A stretch of DNA of 64,000 bases, taken from assembly GCA_005406025.1 (NCBI GenBank), contig BGZK01000136.1, forward strand, positions 186,001 through 250,000, in the 5' to 3' direction. Shown here piece after piece: positions 24,234 through 35,914 of this stretch (position 1 is its first letter; each line of letters opens with the position of its first letter). Origin of the DNA: Eumeta japonica. Taxonomy: Eukaryota; Arthropoda; Insecta; Lepidoptera; Psychidae. Both the position numbers and the translations under genes were made by a program. The notes beneath the pieces are model-generated. The model was not told where the DNA came from. It worked only from the letters and a program-made list of their open reading frames with translations, and did no database searches.

Positions 24234-24560
24234 GTGACGCTGCCGGGCTAAGGTAACCTGTCGAGGCCACCTGAAAATTACAGCTAACCGCCCCTTCCTA
24301 ACCCCGCCCGGCGTTTCAGTAAGTAACGTACTACTTTATAAATACATAGATGGCTCCGTTAAAAGCCTGAAACGACGGGACTATCGTGGACGTCTTTTGA
24401 ATGCAGTGAAGTCAGCTGTCACGTCGCTACTGTACGAGTAGTACCATCTCAACGAATTTTCTTATTATGCGAACCGTTACCGTGCCTTACTATTGAAACC
24501 GTAATCAAGTCCGGGAAGAGAAATAAATAACGATTTATAATATTGTATATAAATACATAC
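24234..24560 (+). repeat. GC-richer block, possible solo LTR
   Basis: The block starts TGTGACGCTGCCGGGC, contains a TATA-like TTTATAAATA at about 24335 and an AATAAATAA at about 24522, all in the order expected of an LTR (start TG, promoter, polyadenylation signal). No matching second LTR, primer-binding site or clear target duplication was found, so this is only a possibility. Confidence 0.25.
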
Positions 24561-24649
24561 GAACTATGACCCTATACAATTATATATAATTCTATATAGT
24601 TATTTAAATAATTTATATATGAAAATGACCGTAAACAATATTATATATA

Positions 24650-24738
24650 ATAACGAGGACGTTTTTCCTTCGGAGCTCGGCTCGATCTCATCAATTGTGT
24701 TCGGTATAGAGTTCCAGTGATTGTTTCGCTTGGATTAA
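24650..24738 (-). pseudogene. Mariner transposase, 3' part (downstream of the minisatellite)
   Basis: Reading the minus strand, the sequence leaving the minisatellite encodes YELLNPSETITGTLYRTQL, then RSSRAPKEKRP, the segment that follows the second conserved block of mariner transposases (YYELLKP-ETIT...QL.RL..ALKEKRP). The element is cut off near 24650 and the C-terminal DNARPH and SPDLAP blocks are missing. It is collinear with the part at 30663-31411: the residues just before it (WWDQ-GV) lie on the far side of the array. The two halves are therefore one mariner gene split by 5.9 kb of tandem repeat. Confidence 0.85.
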
Positions 24739-27700
24739 GCAACTCGTACACACTGGTGTATGCAACTCGTACATACTGGTGTATGCAACTCGTACACACT
24801 GGTGTATGCAACTCGTACACACTGGTGTATGCAACTCGTACACACTGGTGTATGCAACTCGTACACACTGGTGTATGCAACTCGTACACACTGGTGTATG
24901 CAACTCGTACACACTGGTGTATGCAACTCGTACACACTGGTGTATGCAACTCGTACACACTGGTGTATGCAACTCGTACACACTGGTGTATGCAACTCGT
25001 ACACACTGGTGTATGCAACTCGTACACACTGGTGTATGCAACTCGTACACACTGGTGTATGCAACTCGTACACACTGGTGTATGCAACTCGTACACACTG
25101 GTGTATGCAACTCGTACACACTGGTGTATGTAACTCGCCACACTGGTGTATGCAACTCGTACACACTGGTGTATGCAACTCGTACACACTGGTGTATGCA
25201 ACTCGTACACACTGGTGTATGCAACTCGTACACACTGGTGTATGCAACTCGTACACACTGGTGTATGCAACTCGTACACACTGGTGTATGCAACTCGTAC
25301 ACACTGGTGTATGCAACTCGTACACACTGGTGTATGTAACTCGTACACACTGGTGTATGCAACTCGTACACACTGGTGTATGCAACTCGTACACACTGGT
25401 GTATGCAACTCGTACACACTGGTGTATGCAACTCGTACACACTGGTGTATTCAACTCGTACACACTGGTGTATGCAACTCGTACACACTGGTGTATGCAA
25501 CTCGTACACACTGGTGTATGCAACTCGTACACACTGGTATGCAACTCGTACACACTGGTGTGCAACTCGTACACACTGGTGTATGCAACTCTACACACTG
25601 GTGTATGCAACTCGTACACACTGGTGTATGCAACTCGTACACACTGGTGTATGCAACTCGTACACACTGGTGTATGTAACTTTTACACACTGGTGTATGG
25701 AACTCGTACACACTGGTGTATGTAACTCGTACACACTGGTGTATGCAACTCGTACACACTGGTGTATGCAACTCGTACATACTGGTGTATGCAACTCGTA
25801 CACACTGGTGTATGCAACTCGTACACTGGTGTATGCAACTCGTACACACTGGTGTATGCAACTCGTACACACTGGTGTATGCAACTCGTACACACTGGTG
25901 TATGCAACTCGTACACACTGGTATGCAACTCGTACACACTGGTGTATGTAACTCGTACACACTGGTGTATGTAACTCGTACACACTGGTGTATGTAACTC
26001 GTACACACTGGTGTATGTAACTCGTACACACTGGTGTATGTAACTCGTACACACTGGTGTATGTAACTCGTACATACTGGTGTATGTAACTCTTACACAC
26101 TGGTGTATGTAACTCGTACACACTGGTGTATGTAACTCGTACACACTGGTGTATGCAACTCGTACACACTGGTGTATGCAACTCGTACACACTGGTGTAT
26201 GCAACTCGTACACACTGGTGTATGTAACTCGTACACACTGGTGTATGTAACTCGTACACACTGGTGTATGTAACTCGTACATACTGGTGTATGTAACTTT
26301 TACACACTGGTGTATGGAACTCGTACACACTGGTGTATGTAACTCGTACATACTGGTGTATGTAACTCTTACACACTGGTGTATGTAACTCGTACACACT
26401 GGTGTATGTAACTCGTACACACTGGTGTATGTAACTCGTACACACTAGTGTATGTAACTCGTACACACTGGTGTATGCAACTCGTACATACTGGTGTATG
26501 TAACTCGCCACACTGGTGTATGCAACTCGTACACACTGGTGTATGAAACTCGTACACACTGGTGTATGTAACTCGTACACACTGGTGTATGTAACTTGTA
26601 CACACTGGTGTATGTAATTCGTACATACTGGTGTATGTAACTCGCCACACTGGTGTATGCAACTCGTACACACTGGTGTATGTAACTCGTACATACTGGT
26701 GCATGCAACTCGTACACACTGGTGTATGAAACTCGTACACACTGGTGTATGCAACTCGTACACACTGGTGTATGTAACTCGCCACACTGGTGTATGCAAC
26801 TCGTACACACTGGTGTATGCAACTCGTACACACTGGTGTATGCAACTCGTACACACTGGTGTATGCAACTCGTACACACTGGTGTATGCAACTCGTACAC
26901 ACTGGTGTATGAAACTCGTACACACTGGTGTATGTAACTCGTACACACTGGTGAATGGAACTCGTACACACTGGTGTATGTAACTCGTACATACTGGTGT
27001 ATGTAACTCGCCACACTGGTGTATGCAACTCGTACACACTGGTGTATGCAACTCGTACACACTGGTGTATGCAACTCGTACACACTGGTGTATGCAACTC
27101 GTACACACTGGTGTATGCAACTCGTACACACTGGTGTATGCAACTCGTACACACTGGTGTATGCAACTCGTACACACTGGTGTATGCAACTCGTACACAC
27201 TGGTGTATGCAACTCGTACACACTGGTGTATGTAACTCGTACACACTGGTGTATGTAACTCGTACATACTGGTGTATGTAACTTTTACACACTGGTGTAT
27301 GGAACTCGTACACACTGGTGTGTGTAACTCGTACATACTGGTGTATGTAACTCTTACACACTGGTGTATGTAACTCGTACACACTGGTGTATGTAACTCG
27401 TACACACTGGTGTATGTAACTTGTACACACTGGTGTATGTAACTCGTACACACTGGTGTATGCAACTCGTACACACTGGTGTATGCAACTCGTACACACT
27501 GGTGTATGAAACTCGTACACACTGGTGTATGTAACTCGTACACACTGGTGTATGGAACTCGTACACACTGGTGTATGTAACTCGTACATACTGGTGTATG
27601 TAACTCGCCACACTGGTGTATGCAACTCGTACACACTGGTGTATGTAACTCGTACACACTGGTGTATGTAACTCGTACACACTGGTGTATGTAACTCGTA

Positions 27701-30662
27701 CACACTGGTGTATGTAACTCGTACATACTGGTGTATGTAACTCGCCACACTTGTGTATGCAACTCGTACACACTGGTGTATGCAACTCGTACACACTGGT
27801 GTATGCAACTCGTACACACTGGTGTATGTAACTCGTACACACTGGTGTATGCAACTCGTACACACTGATGTATGCAACTCGTACACACTGGTGTATGCAA
27901 CTCGTACACACTGGTGTATGTAACTCGTACACACTGGTGTATGCAACTCGTACACACTGGTGTATGCAACTCGTACACACTGGTGTATGTAACTCGTACA
28001 CACTGGTGTATGTAACTCGTACATACTGGTGTATGTAACTTTACACACTGGTGTATGGAACTCGTACACACTGGTGTATGTAACTCGTACATACTGGTGT
28101 ATGTAACTCTTACACACTGGTGTATGTAACTCGTACACACTGGTGTATGTAACTCGTACACACTGGTGTATGTAACTCGTACACACTGGTGTATGTAACT
28201 CGTACACACTGGTATGCAACTCGTACATACTGGTATGTAACTCGCCACACTGGTGTATGCAACTCGTACACACTGGTGTATGTAACTCGTACACACTGGT
28301 GTATGCAACTCGTACACACTGGTGTATGCAACTCGTACACACTGGTGTATGCAACTCGTACGCACTGGTGTATGCAACTCGTACACACTGGTGTATGCAA
28401 CTCGTACACACTGGTGTATGCAACTCGTACACACTGGTGTATGCAACTCGTACACACTGGTGTATGTAACTCGTACACACTGGTGTATGTAACTCGTACA
28501 CACTGGTGTGTGTAACTCGTACATACTGGTGTATGTAACACGCCACACTGGTGTATGCAACTCGTACACTGGTGTATGTAACTCGTACACACTGGTGTAT
28601 GCAACTCGTACACACTGGTGTATGCAACTCGTACACACTGGTGTATGCAACTCGTACGCACTGGTGTATGCAACTCGTACACACTGGTGTATGTAACTCG
28701 TACACACTGGTGTATGCAACTCGTACACACTGGTGTATGCAACTCGTACACACTGGTGTATGTAACTCGTACACACTGCGTATGTAACTCGTACACACTG
28801 GTGTATGTAACTTTACACACTGGTGTATGGAACTCGTACACACTGGTGTAAAACTGTACATACTGGTGTATGTAACTCTTACACACTGATGTATGTAACT
28901 CGTACACACTGGTGTATGTAACTCGTACACACTGGTGTATGTAACTTGTACACACTGGTGTATGTAACTCGTACACACTGGTGTATGCAACTCGTACATA
29001 CTGGTGTATGTAACTCGCCACACTGGTGTATGCAACTCGTACACACTGGTGTATGTAACTCGCCACACTGGTGTATGGAACTCGTACACACTGGTGTATG
29101 CAACTCGTACACACTGGTGTATGTAACTCGTACACACTGGTGTATGTAATTCGTACACACTGGTGTATGCAACTCGTACACACTGGTGTATGCAACTCGT
29201 ACACACTGGTGTATGTAACTCGTACACACTGGTGTATGTAACTCGTACACACTGGTGTATGGAACTCGTACACACTGGTGTATGTAACTCGTACATACTG
29301 GTGTATGTAACTCGCCACACTGGTGTATGCAACTCGTACACACTGGTGTATGTAACTCGCCACACTGGTGTATGCAACTCGTACACACTGAGTGTATGTA
29401 ACTCGTACATACTGGTGTATGTAACTCGCCACACTGGTGTATGCAACTCGTACACACTGGTGTATGCAACTCGTACACACTGGTGTATGTAACTCGTACA
29501 CACTGGTGTATGTAACTCACACTGGTGTATGTAACTCGCACACTGGTGTATGTAACTCGTACATACCTGGTATGTAACTTTACACACTGGCGTATGGAAC
29601 TCGTACACACTGCGTATGTAACTCGTACATACTGGTGTATGTAACTCTTACACACTGGTGTATGTAACTCGTACACACTGGTGTATGTAACTCGTACACA
29701 CTGGTGTATGTAATTGCACACACTGGCGTATGTAACTCGTACACTGGTGTATGTAACTCGTACATACTGGTGTGTAACTCGCCACACTGGTGTATGCAAC
29801 TCGTACACACTGGTGTATGAAACTCGTACACACTGGTGTATGCAACTCGTACACACTGGTGTATGAAACTCGTACACACTGGTGTATGTAACTCGTACAC
29901 ACTGGTGTATGTAACTCGTACACACTGGTGTATGCAACTCGTACACACTGGTGTATGTAACTCGCCACACTGGTGTATGCAACTCGTACACACTGGTGTA
30001 TGTAACTCGTACATACTGGTGTATGTAACTCGCCACACTGGTGTATGCAACTCGTACACACTGGTGTATGCAACTCGTACACACTGGTATGTAACTCGTA
30101 CACACTGGTGTATGTAACTCGTACACACTGGTATGTAACCGTACACACTGGCGTATGTAACTCGTACACACTGGTGTATGTAACTGTACACACTGGTGTA
30201 TGTAACTCGTACATACTGGTGTATGTAACTCGCCACACTGGTGTATGCAACTCGTACACACTGGTGTATGAAACTCGTACACACTGGTGTATGCAACTCG
30301 TACACACTGGTGTATGAAACTCGTACACACTGGTGTAACTCGTACACACTGGTGTATGTAACTCGCAACACACTGGTGTATGCAACTCGTACACACTGGT
30401 GCATGTAACTCGCCACACTGGTGTATGCAACCTGTACACACTGGTGTATGTAACTCGTACATACTGGTGTATGTAACTCGCCACACTGGTGTATGCAACT
30501 CGTACACACTGGTGTATGCAACTCGTACACACTGGTGTATGTAACTCGTACACACTGGTGTATGTAACTCGTACACACTGGTGTATGTAACTCGTACACA
30601 CTGGTGTATGTAACTCGTACACACTGGTGTATGTAACTCGTACACACTGGTGTACGAGTTAC
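24739..30662. repeat. 23-bp minisatellite array, about 255 copies, inside a mariner
   Basis: The unit is TACACACTGGTGTA followed by TGCAACTCG (23 bp). The left 1.2 kb is nearly uniform with GCAACTC; to the right, a GTAACTC variant and unit types ACATACTGG, CGCCACACTGG (shortened unit), CTTTTACAC, TATGGAACTC and TATGAAACTC are mixed in. Shortened units of 20-22 bp shift the phase repeatedly. Because 23 is not a multiple of 3, each strand cycles through all frames; the unit has no stop in any frame on the minus strand, and only the T variant makes TAA on the plus strand. This explains the many long overlapping frames (up to 1079 codons), which are not genes. The last unit is inverted. Confidence 0.95.
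30633..30662. repeat. Terminal palindrome of the minisatellite
   Basis: GTAACTCGTACAC (30633-30645) and its exact complement GTGTACGAGTTAC (30650-30662) flank a 4-nt ACTG loop. This is one unit in forward and one in inverted orientation meeting at the ACTG centre, the only inversion I saw in the array. It sits at the junction with the mariner flank. Confidence 0.85.
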
Positions 30663-31411
30663 ATACACTGGTGTACAACACCCAGCTGATCCCACCAAAT
30701 ACACAGCATGAGTTTTTTCCATGAATATTCGGTTTTTTGTGGATGTTGACGCGTGGCCACCACAGGCAGTCCCCTGTTTTTCTTCTTTTTGGATTATCAT
30801 AATGAATCCACTTTTCACCACCAGTGACAATTCGAAGTTAAAAAAACTCTTTTTGTTTGTGCCTAGCTAGCAGCTTTTCACTCATGCATAATCGGCGATC
30901 AACATCTCTCGGCTTTCATTCGTATGGAAACCAATTACTTTGTTTATGAATCATTTCTAACAATTTTAGACGATGCGAGACTACTTGCTGAGTCACTCCT
31001 AAAGAAAGTGCAAGTACATTTTGTGTTTGAGACGAATCTTCCTCCGATAATTCCTCCAATCCCATATCCTCCTAAATTTTTGGCCTTCCACTGCGATCTT
31101 TGTCTTCTACGTCAAAATCACCGTTTTTAAACTTTTGAAACCACTCACGATATGTTCTCTCACTCAAGGTAGCCTCATTATATGCTTCTAGGAGAAATCG
31201 AAATGCCTCAGCTGCAGATTTTTTTTAAATTAAAGAAGTAAATTAAAAGTTCCCGCAAATGACGCTCATTTGTCTCAATTTTAGATATTTTTCGATAAAA
31301 CAAAACTATAGGGAAACTAAAAGTTTAAAATATAACACTGAGAATTATTTATTTGACTTCTGTGTTTTTGTTTGCCAGCTCTTCATTTAGCCATCGGTCC
31401 TATTATAATGG
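30663..31411 (-). pseudogene. Mariner transposase, 5' part (upstream of the minisatellite)
   Basis: On the minus strand, from high to low coordinates, broken frames encode ERHLRELLIYF, TLSERTYREWFQKFKNGDFD, VEDKDRSGRPKI (then a stop), QQVVSHRLKLLEMIHKQSNW, KPRDVDRRLCMSEKLLARHK, IVTGGEKWIHYDNPKRRK, and PGHASTSTKN-like and WWDQLGV-like blocks in shifted frames. These are the helix-turn-helix, linker and first catalytic block of a mariner transposase. The first catalytic Asp (TGDE in the family) is Gly here (TGGE). At least three stops or frame changes show it is dead. The 5' end is placed near 31411, where a possible TIR starts, but the exact terminus is uncertain. Confidence 0.85.
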
Positions 31412-33125
31412 TCTAACATTGTTTTAGATTGTTAACACTCAACGTAGGTGAATATGCTACAAAGAAATATTCTTAAACATTTATTTTCTTTTTCTCTTGC
31501 TGTATTCTATATTCATTTCTCTATAAGCAAAGTATAATTACTAATAGAGAAGAATAAAATTCACCATAGTTATGATGTTTCGTGAATCGTTTAAAAAATA
31601 ATTATAGGATCAATCCCGTGTCTCTACGTTTTATATAGCCGTTGGAACTTGTTAAATGAAAACATGACACAAAATATAAATTGAAAACATGGTTTTGAAA
31701 AGCAATCGATATATTTTAAACTACGCTGAAATATTTTCAAACAACTCTCGTAACAAACTGTAATTGTTACAAAGCTATTTTCGATTCGATCCGGCGATAC
31801 GTGTTGGTACAAATGTAGGGAGGGAACTTAAAAATAACCGTGAGTTATATATTGATGTTTAATTTAACCATTACGACTGCAAAGATGTTTGTATGCTCTT
31901 CTGTTATTTATAACTTTTAGAGCAATAGCTTTAATTTCTCATAGTGTATAAAATAAAGACACGCCATTCTGAATATACTTCTTCGTTTCTTTCTCGTTAT
32001 CAAATGAAATTAAAGCGATTTCATTTAAATGAATCTTCCGTTTGATTCGCAGATTAAGCTTTTAATCTAAGTACAATTAAAGTTTTCGCAAACTAATGCT
32101 TAATTATTTTATTTGCTTTTTATGTAAAAACAAAGGTACTGTAAAATCTCAAAATTAATATCGGTGCTTGCTAATTTAATTTTCTCTTATAAATTGATGA
32201 TTTAAAGAGAAATTGTGAATTAAACACAGTAATACGATTGTGATTGTCTCACAGTTTGTTAATATTAGGCGTAAAACAACTTTTTTGGAATACATATTGG
32301 AATTCCAAAAAGTTGCAAAATGCATAAAGCCTTATCTCACCTGTAAAGTAGTTTTCAAATTCATTTTGTCAGCATATTTCTTCTTGGTGTTAAAAACGAT
32401 TGAAAACATTGTTCCAAATCGAATGTTACTAAGAAATGATATACCATGACGAATCAACTTCTGTTTAATTTCATTTCTAAAAATTGATGATATAATGCAG
32501 CACGAAGATATGTATTTTTATTAAGGAATACTTTATGGAATAACTAATACGATATAGATAGATATATGCATCGTTGTGTTTCTAGAACTCGTTTTTCTTC
32601 TGTAAGGATGGCAAAGAACAGACTTCACATGTAATGCAGTTATATAACGCTTGTGAAAGTAACAAAACAATGAACGAGCGTAAGTCAAACATGTTATTAA
32701 TTATAAGGGTTTAATTGAAGACTCGATGTGAAAATTTGATAATATTTTACTTTCATATATTGGACATTGGACAGGTTCTGCTTATTATTGTATAAAATAA
32801 TTGTATATCTAAAAGAGATATATATGATTACAAGACATATATCGGATAAGTATATGCTATGTATTGAGGAAATCACTGTGAGAAGAAAATTAACCATGTT
32901 TATAACATTTTTATAAATATTACGCATTATTCTTCACGTATTTTTAATTTTTGTTTCACATTTACATAAAATTTTCAAAATATACTACATAGGATTTTTT
33001 TTGATGCCTTCAATAAGAATTGCTTTTGATACCTCTAGAACATTCTTATTTTAACGAAACAAAACGTACTTAATAATAAAATTAGTATTCGCCAACAGCT
33101 AATGAGTATAAAATTTTAAATACCT
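31412..33125. other. AT-rich DNA with no recognised gene
   Basis: Both strands were read. Small frames at 31624-31812, 32240-32449 and 32697-32927 have no recognisable domain and ordinary AT-rich codon content. No RNA gene or repeat structure was recognised. Confidence 0.5.
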
Positions 33126-33126
33126 A

Positions 33127-34125
33127 AGTGGGTCAATCTGAAAGTCCCTAGAAAATCAAACACTAACAAGTTATTTTTATTATTATTGTTTTTCAAAACA
33201 GTTTCCGTTGAATCCTTAAAATACATTGTTGCATTTGATGGCGCCACTACGAGAAACACTATTCCCACTCGCATTTATGGGTCGCTTCGACTCCCTTTTC
33301 ATATATAGCCACTCCTTCCTCGGTGTCCGTAAACCACTTTCACCGAGGTATTTCTTTAATTTTAGGAAATAAACAAAAATCGCATGGTACGTGGTCGAGA
33401 CTATAAGGCGGGTGAGCCAGTATTTCTATACCTAACGTTTACAAATACTTGGTTATTTGTCTGGCGATATATGACGAGGCGTTGTCATGATGAAGAGGAA
33501 CCTACTATTTGGTCGTTTTCGCAGCGAATGTTTTTTATCTTCTAAAACAATGTTACATAACAACCTGTCATTCTGAAGAAAGAAGCCGTCATTTTTTTTC
33601 CGAAGTTTAGACCTCCTTTTACTTTAGTAAACAAAACCTCGATAGGTGACACCCACTGAACAAACTGTCTATTCGTTTCAGGATCGTAACAGTAAATCCA
33701 ACTTTCGTGACCTATAACTATTTCGTATACAGCATTTGATTCACCACCGGAAAATCTTTGCATCATTTAGCAGCACCAATTAACACAATGGAGTTTTTGA
33801 GCTTCGGTTAAATTACAATGTATCCAGTGAGTATAAAGCTTTTTGACCGCTGAATGTTCATAAAGGTTTTTTTTTGCACTTGACTCATAACGATGTTTAA
33901 GCTTAAGCGAATCAGCTGGTAGATCACTCTTTTGTCAGTGTATATCATGAGCTGCACAGCATTGATGTTGTCTTCTGTCGTCGCCGTAGAAGGACGTCCC
34001 TGACGCAGATCTTTAATCAGATTCATGCGACCACTTCTGAACTCGTTAAACTAGTTGAAAACAGTGGCAAGAGATGGAGCTTCATCATAAAAGGCCAACA
34101 GAACTCTGTTATAACTTTCTTGTTA
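33127..34125 (-). pseudogene. Mariner transposase pseudogene, SETMAR-like lineage
   Basis: The minus strand encodes, in several frames, EFRSGRMNLIKDLRQGRPST, ATTEDNINAVQLMIYTDKRV, NLTEAQKLHCVNWC, MMQRFSGGESNAVYEIVIG, HESWIYCYDPETNRQFVQWV and GKKMTASFF. These are the linker and first catalytic block of a mariner lineage close to the SETMAR-type transposases. The first catalytic Asp (GDESW in the family) is His (GHESW). The remainder to 33127 is a more decayed C-terminal part ending at a TIR-like AGGGACTTTCAGATTGACCC (read on the minus strand). The gene is broken by frame changes and stops. Confidence 0.75.
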
Positions 34126-34865
34126 ACTTGTATGTTTAGGGTTCTGAGCCAAAATGGCAAAAATGGAACTCTTATGTCGCTATGTCCCTTCGTCCGCCCG
34201 TATGTCACAGGCATTTTATTCAAAAACTGCAAGACCCATATTGATGAAATTTATAGTGTAGGTGTCTTGTGTAAGCCGCTACTAAGTTTGCACTCCCCTA
34301 AAAATAAGTATTTTTAGGGGGTGCTCCATACATGCAACAGAAGCTAAAAAAACCTTTTTTCAGCAAACATTAACGAGTGACCTATATTTCGACAGTTCTT
34401 TTGAAAACACGTTAAGGTTTTAAGCAGTTTTTTTATGATTATGTGAATAATTTCGAAAATATCACTGAAAGTTGCAGAAATTGTGCCCCCCTCTATTTTC
34501 TGAAGCGTATGTCCAAAAAATGTAAAGATGGCTCTTAATAAATACATTCAACGAAAATTATTTTGGACATGGTCTGATATACTGTTTTGAATCATTGCCG
34601 AAAAATTGCGCTTTTCAACAAAAGGACGTAAGAGCCATAAAGATACGCTATTTTGCTGATACGCTTTAGTTTACACTAGTTTAATAGTAATAGTAAGATA
34701 CCTACTTGTTTTTCTAGTTATAGGCGACTTACGCGCTTATGACTATCTGTGCGGGAAACAAGGAAAAAGTGTAATAAGGTACATTTTTCATCTGTACTGC
34801 ATTTCTTTATAATGATGGCTTCGGAACCCTGTAATGAACATGGTCCGACATGCTCTTGACCATTT
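34126..34865 (+). repeat. Dispersed repeat 'B', long copy 1
   Basis: It starts with TTTAGGGTTCTGAGCCAAAA and 'GTCCGCCCGTATGTCACAGG', contains 'TTATAGTGTAGGTGTCTTGT', a C-run (TTGTGCCCCCCTC) and 'ACAAAAGGACGTAAGAGCCA', and ends 'CGGAACCCTGTAATGAACAT' then GGTCCGACATGCTCTTG. Copy 2 at 41045-41790 shares all these blocks in the same order and orientation. The first and last blocks match an abundant lepidopteran interspersed repeat that I recognise by its GGGTTC(C) start and GGAACCCT end. It has no coding capacity. Confidence 0.75.
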
Positions 34866-34869
34866 CTTT

Positions 34870-35910
34870 TATTTTTCATTTTCTAAGTGGCCAGTTCTAA
34901 AAATGTTAACTATTGTATATTGATAAGAAGATGTATTATTTTAATTTACCTAGTTTTAATATGATTCAATAAGATTTTTTTTCATATTACTTAAATATTT
35001 TCAGTAATATGAATACAAGTACTATCATATAATTACTGTATTTACATAAGGAATATAAATACAGTAGTATAAATACAAGATTGTTAGGTAAAGAATGTAC
35101 TTTTACATAAAACAAATTTTATTTGCTGCAAATCGCTACAGACTATGGGTGTAAATATATTTTACTCTCAGCGGCACCACTACACTAAAGTATAAAAGTA
35201 TATAATCCAAAATAAACTAATTTTTCGCAACTTTAAATTATATATAATATTTTTACTAAATTTTTAGTGCTCATTAAATACTGGCTTAAAGCAAAGAAAA
35301 AGAAAGTTCGTATTTGAAAAGCCTTACTATAAAATTCAATAACACTATTTTGTACAGATATACAAATTTCTGTTTTTGGGCATGAAAGCGTTCCTGTAAC
35401 AATTAAGTGCCCAATTTGTGAAAGCAAACAATTCTTTTTTGAATAAAATTTATATTTGAAAATACGAAAAATTAGATTCGGTCACTTTGATAAATCAAAC
35501 TGCATAAAAACGTTATGGACATGGAATATACTGCTTTAGTTCTAGTTTGATTATGATAGGAAAAAAATTTATGCGGTTATTTGTTTATATGGAAAATACT
35601 TCTTAGGCTATGAGGAGATAAAGTCCAAATGTTGTATTCAGTGATACGAAATACCAGGTAAATACCGATCGTTGTATTTTCATGCGGTAAAAAACCGCAG
35701 AAACCGCTAAAACGAATGAAAACTCGTGACATCCGCCGGAAACCGAGCACGTAAAATATAATCATGGAAACTTTTAACGATTTCCCGCCATTTTACTAAC
35801 TCGTCATTATTTGGAACAGTTACAAATTACAAAACGTAACATAACATTAGCTCACGCGTATATTCCAAAGTGGTATGCAGAGACATTTAATGATAATATG
35901 TCTATATATA
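34870..35910. other. AT-rich DNA with no recognised gene
   Basis: No exon or repeat was recognised. The frames at 35233-35427 and 35577-35765 have no recognisable domain. Confidence 0.5.
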
Positions 35911-35914
35911 TACG

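Noticed and set aside
24739..30662. CRISPR-like array or zinc-finger-type repeat gene
   Set aside because: There are no spacers between repeats; units are head-to-tail and 23 bp is not a multiple of three. The genome is eukaryotic.
24739..30662. Centromeric satellite
   Set aside because: Lepidopteran chromosomes are holocentric and generally lack centromeric satellites, and the array is confined within a single mariner copy; no evidence for a centromere role.
24641..30830. Many long open frames (up to 1079 codons) on both strands
   Set aside because: All are translations of the 23-bp minisatellite, which lacks stops in all minus-strand frames; periodic, mutually overlapping, and without gene signals. 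The only real coding traces are the mariner residues at the two ends.
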